From: Clostridia bacterium
GTDB taxonomy: Bacteria > Bacillota > Clostridia > Oscillospirales > SIG627
Direction: 5' to 3'
NCBI GenBank assembly: GCA_017453605.1
Contig: JAFTEP010000073.1
Location: forward strand, 1-24,863
Length of the DNA stretch: 24,863 nucleotides
Below, one piece after another: positions 9,601-15,905 of this stretch. The position numbers and the translations under genes are program-made. Numbering within the stretch: position 1 is the first letter of the stretch; every line of letters begins with the position of its first letter. The notes below the pieces were generated by a model that worked only from the letters and a program-made list of their open reading frames with translations, did no database searches and had not been told where the DNA came from.

Positions 9601-10334
9601 CCTTCCTCGGCTTCAAGGGCGACAAGGAGCCCGATATAGACCTCAACTTCTCCGGCGCGGTCCAGGCTCAGGCGCATAAGTACACGGAAGAACTTTTCGG
9701 CAAGGAGAACACCTTCCGCGCCGGGACCATCTCCGCTCTCGCGTCAAAGACCGCCTACGGCTACGTCAAGAAATTCCTCGAGACCTCCGGCAGGGACGTC
9801 AACCGCGCCGAGGCGGACAGGCTCGTGAGCGGCTGCGTCGGCACGAAGAAGACCACCGGTCAGCACCCGGGCGGGATCGTCGTCATCCCTCGCGACAAGA
9901 CGATCTACGACTTCACCCCGGTCCAGCATCCCGCCGACGACGCCGACTCTTCTGTCATCACCACCCACTTCGACTACAACTGCCTGCACGAGACGATCTA
10001 CAAGCTCGACATCCTCGGACACGATGTTCCCACAAAGTACAAGATGCTCGAGAAGTTCAGCGGCATCAGCGTGCTCGACGTCCCGATGGACGACAAGAAC
10101 GTCCTGAAGCTTCTCACCTCCACCGAACCTCTCGGCGTCACGCCTGAGCAGATCGGGAGCGAATGCGGCACCTACGGTCTGCCGGAGCTCGGCACGAGAT
10201 TCGTCAGACAGATGCTCATAGAGACGCGCCCCAAGACCTTCGCCGACATTCTCCAGATCTCGGGTCTGTCCCACGGCACCGACGTCTGGATCGGCAACGC
10301 GCAGGACCTTATCAAAAACGGACCTGCACGATAA
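6684..10334 (+). CDS. polC: DNA polymerase III PolC-type alpha subunit, N-terminal part before an apparent frameshift
   Basis: This is the Gram-positive replicative polymerase with built-in 3'-5' proofreading. In order it has N-terminal domains, an OB-fold (about residues 250-320), a split PHP domain starting at VELHLHTQ (about 353-430), a DnaQ-type exonuclease with FDLETTG (about 443-449) and HRAYDDAYMLA near 585, the polymerase core with GSRGSVGSS (about 899-907), a zinc-finger-like pair CPKC/CPDC (about 929-955), and the catalytic PDIDLNFSG (about 982-990). AAAGGA precedes the ATG, and ispG overlaps by one base. The frame ends early at TAA (10332-10334), right after SGLSHGTDVWIGNAQDLIKNG. 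The conserved continuation is found in the -1 frame. Joined, the parts give about 1,456 residues, the normal length for PolC. Because PolC is essential in this group, a one-base assembly error is the simplest explanation. Confidence 0.95.
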   Translation: MSKRTFSECFEKLIPDGDSERIISKIEDFSYRINKDQRLLNIDLHLRTVFPKEKLYALENAVKEAYSLNCCYIFPHYPSELFTEGCLDGLVQELRRSTPFANGFFDGASMEIAPDRITVKMQKGLGELPDEEGCAKLLGRIVKSEYGIDLPVKLEYEKFDMGEYIAQTERVAVWDAPPPQSAPRESSGGFFRRENAQPDRRPNSVFGEEPFCERDGDIIKTGHVEFDVSSPELIFGSDSDEGDFEEISPIGALDGKKEFVSVCGEVFFAESKEIRNGGKLKLSVEITDRSASVALRKVAAADEFGALAEIGPGACVLVCGKLAYDRFDGEPVIDPKRVYKISKRVRSDDAPEKRVELHLHTQMSQMDATTPCKDVIKRAAAWGHKAIAITDHGNLQAYPEAMEAAKKAGIKVIYGIEGYFVDDTSRAVFGDADGDLEETEFCVFDLETTGLYPATCAITEIGAVIWRGGKLVDSFSTMVDPGMPIPREVVEKTGITDEMVKGAPKPADAVKKFLEFAGDRVLIAHNAASFDINFVKKVCDDNQIPFANSFIDTLPLSRYVNQDLKKHSLDSLQRYFSLEDFNHHRAYDDAYMLALVFGRMCEKLRLEGVRTIKDLADSMSAGSDPKKIKDCYHIIILVKNLTGLKNLYKLVSMSYLDFFYRKPRIPKTVLAANREGLIIGSACENSELYRAILAKKTDGELKRIASFYDYLEIQPVSNNEFMVRKGWVNSIEDIKNFNRRVVSLAKELGKPCVGTCDVHFLDREDEVFRKILTVNMADSDADSNTPLFFRTTDEMLAEFSYLGEETAKELVVTNTNLIADMTEVISPIPDGKYPPFIPGSDKELTDACYHTAHAIYGDPLPDEVESRLKRELDSIISNGYSILYIIAKRLVKNSEDSGYLVGSRGSVGSSFAATMSGISEVNPLPPHYVCPKCRRTEFVKDGSVFSGFDLPPKKCPDCGIDMRRDGHDIPFETFLGFKGDKEPDIDLNFSGAVQAQAHKYTEELFGKENTFRAGTISALASKTAYGYVKKFLETSGRDVNRAEADRLVSGCVGTKKTTGQHPGGIVVIPRDKTIYDFTPVQHPADDADSSVITTHFDYNCLHETIYKLDILGHDVPTKYKMLEKFSGISVLDVPMDDKNVLKLLTSTEPLGVTPEQIGSECGTYGLPELGTRFVRQMLIETRPKTFADILQISGLSHGTDVWIGNAQDLIKNGPAR

Positions 10335-11053
10335 GCGAAGTCATCGGCACCAGAGACGACATTATGACCTATCTTATCCGCATGGGTCTCGAAAAGAAGA
10401 TGTCGTTCGACATCATGGAAGCGGTCCGCAAAAAGAACAAGAACCTCACCCCCGAGATGGAAGCGGTGATGCGCGAGCACAACGTCCCCGACTGGTACAT
10501 AGATTCCTGCCGCAAGATAAAGTATATGTTCCCCAAGGCGCACGCCGTCGCCTACGTCATTTCGGCGATCAGGCTCGCGTGGTTCAAGGTCTATCACCCG
10601 GTCGCGTTCTACTGCGCCTATTTCTCCGCTGCCCCCGAAGGCTTCGAGACCTCCGTCGCCGTGCAGGGAGAGAACGCGGTCAGAAGATTTCTTTCGGAGC
10701 TTGAAGAAAAGGGCAGCGATCTCAACGCGAAGGAACAGAGGAGCATCAGCGCGATGCAGCTCGTCCTCGAGATGCTGTGCCGCGGCATAAAGGTCCTGAA
10801 GGTGGACGTGAAAAAGTCCGACGCCTTCGAGTATCTGCCGGAGGACGGCGCGGTCCGTCCGCCTCTGGCGAGCCTGCCTCAGCTCGGCGGCGCCGCCGCG
10901 GAAAAGCTGGCGGCGGCGATGAAGAGCGGCAAGGTCTATTCCGTGGACGATCTCAGGGAGATCACCGGCATGAGCCGCGCGATCCTCACGGTCCTTAGGG
11001 AAAACGGCGCGCTCGACGGACTCCCGGAGACCAATCAGCTCACTCTCTTTTGA
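10322..11053 (+). pseudogene. polC: DNA polymerase III PolC, C-terminal part in the -1 frame
   Basis: The reading continues as TCTISEVIGTRDDIMTYLIR, which directly follows the GNAQDLIKNG segment of the upstream part in normal PolC proteins. It then shows KIKYMFPKAHAVAYV and FKVYHPVAFYCAYF, both strongly conserved, and ends in LTLF. About 243 residues cover the end of the fingers region and the C-terminal helix-hairpin-helix region. There is no convincing ribosome binding site for separate translation, and the nearest ATG (10364) would cut into the conserved block. The segment is therefore part of one polC gene and not an independent gene. 'Pseudogene' here only marks the broken frame: it may be an assembly error, a real mutation or, less likely, recoding. 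Confidence 0.85.
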
Positions 11054-11073
11054 AGAAAATTTTTAAATTTTCT
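11054..11073 (+). repeat. AT-rich inverted repeat after polC
   Basis: A perfect 9-base inverted repeat (AGAAAATTT / AAATTTTCT, two-base centre) begins immediately after the polC stop. The stem would be weak, so it is a poor intrinsic terminator, but no better one is seen between polC and the next gene. Confidence 0.3.
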
Positions 11074-11078
11074 CTTAT

Positions 11079-11107
11079 TTGTGTTAATAATTATGTAATA
11101 TCATAAT
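11079..11107 (+). promoter_or_regulatory. Candidate promoter for the membrane protein gene
   Basis: TTGTGT (11079-11084), a 17-base spacer and CATAAT (11102-11107) form a reasonable sigma-A-type promoter in an AT-rich gap. Transcription would start near 11114. Confidence 0.45.
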
Positions 11108-11112
11108 ATCAG

Positions 11113-11138
11113 CAGACCCGGCGCGCCGCTTGGGTCTG
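11113..11138 (+). other. Stem-loop at the predicted 5' end of the membrane protein transcript
   Basis: CAGACCC (11113-11119) pairs with GGGTCTG (11132-11138) around a GC-rich 12-base loop that contains GGCGCGCC. No T tract follows, so it is not a terminator. Its position at the predicted transcript start suggests a 5' stabilising or regulatory hairpin, which is inference. Confidence 0.4.
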
Positions 11139-11167
11139 ACAAAGGATCAGAAGGCAGAAGGATTTTT

Positions 11168-12253
11168 ATGATAGATAAGCTTAAAAAAAGACTGCGCGCA
11201 CTGACGGTCTGCGCGGTCGCGCTGATGCCGGTCATCGCGGCGGCGCGGATAGTGATAGTCGTGAACCTCATAGATCCCAATTCGCTCCTTTTCGAGAGAA
11301 ACACCGTCGTCCCCGACGTTTTCAACGGCGTCGTCTACGCTCTTGTGATCTTCATGCTCCTGTCAGGCTTCTTTCTCCGTCTCCATTTTCATCCCGCCCG
11401 CAAAAAGTCCGTCAGCCCCGAAGCGAACGAACTGATCCGTTCCTGCGAGCCCGATCAGCCGCCCACGTTCTGGAGCCGCTTTGAAAAGGGTCCGGACAGC
11501 CCGCCTCTGACGGTCGGAAGCTGGCTCATCTTCGAGAACACCTATTCGAGCACGGTATTTGCTTCCACCATCACGGGCTTCATGTTCGTCGCTTCCGCGA
11601 TCCTTATGGGCGGAAGTATGCTCGCCGACTCAAAGCTCGACCTGATGACTTCCGTAATCCTGATCGCCGCAATTCTGAGCGGACTCTATTTTCTCTTCTC
11701 CGGGATGAAGAACATCTACGCCTATTCGGGAGTGTTCTGCGTCCTCTCGATCATGCCGACAGTCTGGTGCTGTCTGAGGCTCATCACGGGCTTCATGGAT
11801 CTGTCCCAGAACTCCAACGAATATTCCCACGTCCTGCAGATCGCGCTTCTTGTGACTCTCACTCTGTTCTTCTTCAACGAGGGGCGCTTCACTCTCAGCG
11901 ATCCGACGGCCTACAGCTTCGCGCTCTACGTCGGCTCGGGGCTCGCTTCCCTCATCCTCATCGCGGCGATGTCGGTGCCGAATCTCCTTCTCATTTCATT
12001 CTGGCTGGTCGGATTCAGCGTCGAGGTCTTCAATTCCCTCGTGGAATTCATGGTCGCGATCTACATCGTCGTCCGTTTCGTCACGATCCTCAGGAAGCTC
12101 TCGCGCATCAAGGATTCCGACGTTTCATTCGGGCGCCGTCCGTTGAGCTTCTCCAAAAAGCGTCCGGCTCCCGCGAAAGCCTCGCCCGACACGGGTCTTG
12201 TTCCGACAGAGGAAGAAGCGGCTCTCGCGAAAGAAGAGGCTAAAGCAGAATAA
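11168..12253 (+). CDS. Multi-pass membrane protein of unknown function
   Basis: The 361-residue product is not recognised as a member of a named family. It has about eight strongly hydrophobic stretches: two near residues 12-32 and 50-68, a soluble loop of roughly 60 residues containing PTFWSRFEKG and PLTVGSWLIFENT, then a run of helices from about 130 to 315. The C-terminal tail of about 45 residues is charged and rich in Lys, Ala and Glu and is likely cytoplasmic. No catalytic motif or signature is visible. The gene has its own promoter candidate after polC and is convergent with addA, so it need not be part of the operon. Gene calling is confident because of length, GC-ending codons and hydrophobic pattern; the function is unknown. 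Confidence 0.85.
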   Translation: MIDKLKKRLRALTVCAVALMPVIAAARIVIVVNLIDPNSLLFERNTVVPDVFNGVVYALVIFMLLSGFFLRLHFHPARKKSVSPEANELIRSCEPDQPPTFWSRFEKGPDSPPLTVGSWLIFENTYSSTVFASTITGFMFVASAILMGGSMLADSKLDLMTSVILIAAILSGLYFLFSGMKNIYAYSGVFCVLSIMPTVWCCLRLITGFMDLSQNSNEYSHVLQIALLVTLTLFFFNEGRFTLSDPTAYSFALYVGSGLASLILIAAMSVPNLLLISFWLVGFSVEVFNSLVEFMVAIYIVVRFVTILRKLSRIKDSDVSFGRRPLSFSKKRPAPAKASPDTGLVPTEEEAALAKEEAKAE

Positions 12254-12266
12254 TTTTTTAAATTCT

Positions 12267-12305
12267 CAAAAAACGTCGCCGCCGGCGGATCATTCCGCCG
12301 GCGGC
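12267..12305 (-). terminator. Intrinsic terminator for addA (between convergent genes)
   Basis: A perfect 12-bp GC stem (GCCGCCGGCGGA, 12278-12289, with TCCGCCGGCGGC, 12294-12305) has the loop TCAT. Read on the minus strand it is followed by GACGTTTTTTGAG, a good T tract, just after the addA stop. On the plus strand the following AAAACTATTTTATT is a weaker context, so it may only partly stop transcripts of the membrane protein gene. Confidence 0.8.
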
Positions 12306-12323
12306 AAAACTATTTTATTCTTT

Positions 12324-15300
12324 TCAGAGCTCGACCTGCCGAGAGAGCGAGAAGGAATAGAGCAGGATGTCTTTGACTTTTTTCGAGGTCATCTTTTCGA
12401 GGGCAAGTTTATATATCCTGAGCTGTTCAAAATGCCGCTCTTTCAGGATGCTTTCCGATCTTACTCTGTCGGTCTTGTAGTCGACGATCGTGAAAGTGCC
12501 GTCCGGATTCTCGAAGAAGCAGTCGATGACTCCCTGCAGGAGCACGTCGCCCTCCGTCTCTTTCATGAGAAGCTGTTTCGCCGGAAGAAAGACGTTGAAC
12601 CTCATTTCCCTGAAGACCTTCGGGCTTTTTTGGATCCTGGAGTATAATGGCGAGCCGAAGAACGCTTCGAGTTCATTTATATCCAGCGCGTCGAACTGAT
12701 CCTCGCTGATGAAACCCTCGTCGAGAAGTCTCGCCGCTTCGCTCTCGCAGTCCTTCTCGGCAAGAGCATAGTCGCAGAACTGCATGAACTGGTGCGCCGC
12801 GGTCCCGGCGAACGCGCCGGAGGTCGTGACCCTTTCGAAAAGCTTCGCCGGATCCTTCATGACGACCGGATCCTTCGAAGAGTCGATGATCGGTCTGAGC
12901 TTTGACACCGACGCCTTTTTCGGGATCTTCGAGAGCGTTTCGAAGGGATATTTGAAATCCAGCGCCGCTTTTAAAACTTCTTCGTCGAAGTCGGGGAGAA
13001 CTTCTTTTTCCGGCACCATCAGTTCCGCTCTCGGAGCCTCTTCGCGGCAGAGTTCTTCAGCGCTTATGATTTCGGCGTCGAGAAGCTCCGTTGTGATCTT
13101 TCCGCTCCCGCCCGATCTGTAGTCGGCGACGGCTTTCGCCGCGATCCTGCCGGGAAGCGCCGGGGCGATGAGATGCAGATGGCTCCTCGCTGATGCGGCA
13201 AGATCCTTAGGATCCTCGTCCTCGGCGAAGTATTTGTTGTTTCTGTTCAACTTCGCGCTGCCCATCAGGATCAGCTTCTGTCTGGCCCTTGTCATCGCGA
13301 CGTAAAGCAGGCGCGTTTCCTCTTCTTTTATCTGCTTCTGGTGCTTCTCCCTTATCAGATCGAAAAGTTCGGAGCGGTCCTTATATATCCCGGTCTCGTC
13401 GAAGACCTTGAACGCGACCCCGTATTCCGGGTCGGCGCACCAGGGGTTACTGTCTTCCGAAAATCTGTACCCTCTTTCGAGACCGACCGCGAACACGACC
13501 GGGAATTCGAGTCCCTTCGCGCCGTGGAAGGTCAGAAACTTCACGCAGCCCGCCGAGCTCTGCGAGCCGTCCTCCTTGATCTTGAGGTTTTCGAGGTCGT
13601 CGAGCAGCATCCTTAGGTCGGCGTCACGCCTCACGTCGCATTCGGAAGCCTTGTCGAGCAGGAATTTCACGTTCCTTTCGCGGTTGAGGTGCCCTCCCGC
13701 CGCGGAATACACGTTGAGGGCGTCGGTCATTTCCAGACTCTTTTTCACCAGCTCGCACACGCCGGACGTTCTGGAAAACTCTCTCAGACTGTCCGTCAGA
13801 GCGTAAACTTCTTTGAGCTTCGCGGCGGCTTCGGTCCCGTTCAGGCTGAACGCCCTTGCCGCGGCGCAGAAACTGCCGTCCGGAGCCGCCCGCCTGATCT
13901 CGAGGAGCAGGTCGGGAGTGAAGCCGAAGATCGGAGAGTTCAGGACCGCCGCGAGAGAGGCGTCGTCTTCGGGATCGTCTGTCAGCTTTAAGAGGGAAGT
14001 GATAAAAAGTATTTCCGCCGATTTGAAAAAGCCGTCGTCGGCGTCCGCTCCGCAGGGGATCCCCGCCGCTCTCAGCTCTCTTTTGACGGGCGCGAGCTTC
14101 GCCTTCGTCCTCGCCAGTATCGCGATATCGCCGAATCCGATCGGCTCTCCCGAGTCTGTGGGTATTCGCGAATTTACAAGCTCGATGATCCTTTTTGCGG
14201 CATAGCGTCCCTGCGCGTTCCCGCCGAGGGTGGGCTTGTCCTCGCCGTCGCCGTCGCCGCCGTCCCGGTCCTCGTCGCCGCCGTCGTCGGAAACGTCTGC
14301 CGAGCTGTCTATGAGGATAAACTCCGCTTTCAGGCGGCTCTCCTGAGTCTTCGCCTTTATCAGCATATCCTCCGGCATATACAGACGGTTGTCCGGATCC
14401 GAGTTCATCGCCAGGGAGAAGATCGCGTTTGTCAGCTCGATGACGGACGAGTCGCAGCGGAAGTTTTCGGAGAGCATGATCTTTCTTTTTCCGTCCGCTC
14501 CGTCCTCGCTGAGGCTGTTCTTGTATCCCGTGAAGATCTCCGGCACCGCTCCGCGGAAGGCGTATATGCTCTGCTTCGGGTCGCCGACGATGAACATTTT
14601 CCCCTCGTGGCTGACCGCGCGGAAGATCATGTCCTGCACTGTGTTCGTGTCCTGATATTCGTCGACGTAGAGTTCGCACACGGTCTTTGATATGCGCCGC
14701 GCGGCGTCCGTCGGATCGAACAGGGCGTTCTTGCCGTCAAATCTGACGTTCTCGCACAACAGTTTCAGCGTGAGCTGTTCGAGATCCGCGTAGTCGATCA
14801 GGTTCGACTGCTCCTTAAGCCGGCGGTATTCCCGGTCAAAGTCTGATATCAGCGCCGAACAGACCGCTTCGAGCGCGGCTGTCGTGCGCAGTCTTCTCAC
14901 TATCAGGGCGGGATCGATCCCGATTTTAGTGCAGAACGTTTCGACGGCGCTTTTTGCCGACGTTCTCAGCGAAGCCAGACGCTGTGAGGTTTCGGGATCG
15001 CTGTAGCCTTTTGTTCTGAAGCGTTCAAATTCTTTCTGTCCCGCGGCTGTAAATATGTTCTCGTCGGCGCAGTTAAAAAGCGTTTGAGCATAGAAAAGTT
15101 CTCTCTCGATCTGCGGCAGGCACATTCGGGTAAGCTCTTTTTCGCCAAGACAGATCTCTTTGCAGACAGATAGCTTTTCCACGGCGTCCGGCAGAAGCTT
15201 TTTGCAGTGTTCTATATAGTTTTTCACTATGCCGATCCCGCAAAGCGGGATCTCTCCCTCGTCGAAAGCCCTGAGATCCTCTCTTATCTTTTCGAGCGAT

Positions 15301-15905
15301 CTCGCTATCAGGTCCAACGGCTCCGGGTAGGAATTCAGATACGAATGGAGATCTGTGATGAATTCGGCAAGGTTTTTGTCGCCCACTTTCACACCCACGA
15401 TCTGGCAGAGCAGGAGAAAATCGCCCTTGTCGTGCTCCGAGAAGCCCGGCTCGTCCTCGAAATAACCCCTGATGACGGTCCTCACGGCTTCGCTCTTTAA
15501 AGCGTCGCTCTGGAAATCGTCGGCGATCCTCACGTTCGGGGAGATCCCGAGCAGGTGAGCGTGCTCCTTTATAAGAGAGTAGCAGAACGAATGAACCGTG
15601 CTTATCCTCGCCGACGGCAGCGCCGTCAGCTGAGAGAATAACCTCTTGTCCGGCTTTTCTGAGAGCTGTTCTGAAAGCTTTGCGCTGATCCGCTCCTTCA
15701 GTTCGCCCGCCGCCGCTTTTGTGAAGGTCACGACGACGGCGTTCTCCACGGTGAGAGGATCAAGCGGATCGGCGATCTTTTTCGCGAGTCTTTCCGTGAG
15801 GACGGAGGTCTTTCCGCTGCCCGCCGCCGCGGACACGAGTATCGTGCAGGGATCGGCTTCTATCGCCGCGTTCTGGGAACTTGTCCATCTCGGCTTATCG
15901 CTCAT
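12324..15905 (-). CDS. addA: ATP-dependent helicase/nuclease subunit A (AddA)
   Basis: The 1,193-residue product is the UvrD/Rep-type helicase and nuclease of AddAB, which resects double-strand breaks for RecA-mediated repair and degrades linear foreign DNA. The Q-motif and Walker A lie at the N terminus (AAAGSGKT, Lys at residue 32). VDEYQDTN (motif II) is near 412, VGDPKQSIYAFRG (motif III) near 440, ENFRCD near 480, FHGAKGLEFPVV (motif V) near 795, and YVAMTRARQKL (motif VI) near 868. The RecB-type nuclease domain shows AGTAAHQFMQ (about 1035) and, after GVIDCF, VDYKTDRV (about 1142). An Asp/Gly-rich stretch at about 533-560 is unusual. GAGAGGAGGAG precedes the ATG, and the start overlaps the end of addB by 11 bases. 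Confidence 0.96.
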   Translation of the reverse strand: MSDKPRWTSSQNAAIEADPCTILVSAAAGSGKTSVLTERLAKKIADPLDPLTVENAVVVTFTKAAAGELKERISAKLSEQLSEKPDKRLFSQLTALPSARISTVHSFCYSLIKEHAHLLGISPNVRIADDFQSDALKSEAVRTVIRGYFEDEPGFSEHDKGDFLLLCQIVGVKVGDKNLAEFITDLHSYLNSYPEPLDLIARSLEKIREDLRAFDEGEIPLCGIGIVKNYIEHCKKLLPDAVEKLSVCKEICLGEKELTRMCLPQIERELFYAQTLFNCADENIFTAAGQKEFERFRTKGYSDPETSQRLASLRTSAKSAVETFCTKIGIDPALIVRRLRTTAALEAVCSALISDFDREYRRLKEQSNLIDYADLEQLTLKLLCENVRFDGKNALFDPTDAARRISKTVCELYVDEYQDTNTVQDMIFRAVSHEGKMFIVGDPKQSIYAFRGAVPEIFTGYKNSLSEDGADGKRKIMLSENFRCDSSVIELTNAIFSLAMNSDPDNRLYMPEDMLIKAKTQESRLKAEFILIDSSADVSDDGGDEDRDGGDGDGEDKPTLGGNAQGRYAAKRIIELVNSRIPTDSGEPIGFGDIAILARTKAKLAPVKRELRAAGIPCGADADDGFFKSAEILFITSLLKLTDDPEDDASLAAVLNSPIFGFTPDLLLEIRRAAPDGSFCAAARAFSLNGTEAAAKLKEVYALTDSLREFSRTSGVCELVKKSLEMTDALNVYSAAGGHLNRERNVKFLLDKASECDVRRDADLRMLLDDLENLKIKEDGSQSSAGCVKFLTFHGAKGLEFPVVFAVGLERGYRFSEDSNPWCADPEYGVAFKVFDETGIYKDRSELFDLIREKHQKQIKEEETRLLYVAMTRARQKLILMGSAKLNRNNKYFAEDEDPKDLAASARSHLHLIAPALPGRIAAKAVADYRSGGSGKITTELLDAEIISAEELCREEAPRAELMVPEKEVLPDFDEEVLKAALDFKYPFETLSKIPKKASVSKLRPIIDSSKDPVVMKDPAKLFERVTTSGAFAGTAAHQFMQFCDYALAEKDCESEAARLLDEGFISEDQFDALDINELEAFFGSPLYSRIQKSPKVFREMRFNVFLPAKQLLMKETEGDVLLQGVIDCFFENPDGTFTIVDYKTDRVRSESILKERHFEQLRIYKLALEKMTSKKVKDILLYSFSLSRQVEL

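Noticed and set aside
10313..10319. A canonical ribosomal slippery heptamer in polC
   Set aside because: C-AAA-AAC lacks the three identical first bases of X-XXY-YYZ, and no clear downstream stem-loop or upstream stimulatory site was found, so programmed frameshifting is not favoured.
10163..10321. An upstream start for a separate gene carrying the polC C terminus
   Set aside because: This stretch in the -1 frame overlaps conserved PolC sequence in the main frame and its own product is Arg/His-rich nonsense; the real continuation begins only near 10322.
14221..14310. A CRISPR-like or tandem repeat array
   Set aside because: The short GCCGTC-like units are in frame within addA and encode Asp/Gly; there are no spacers.
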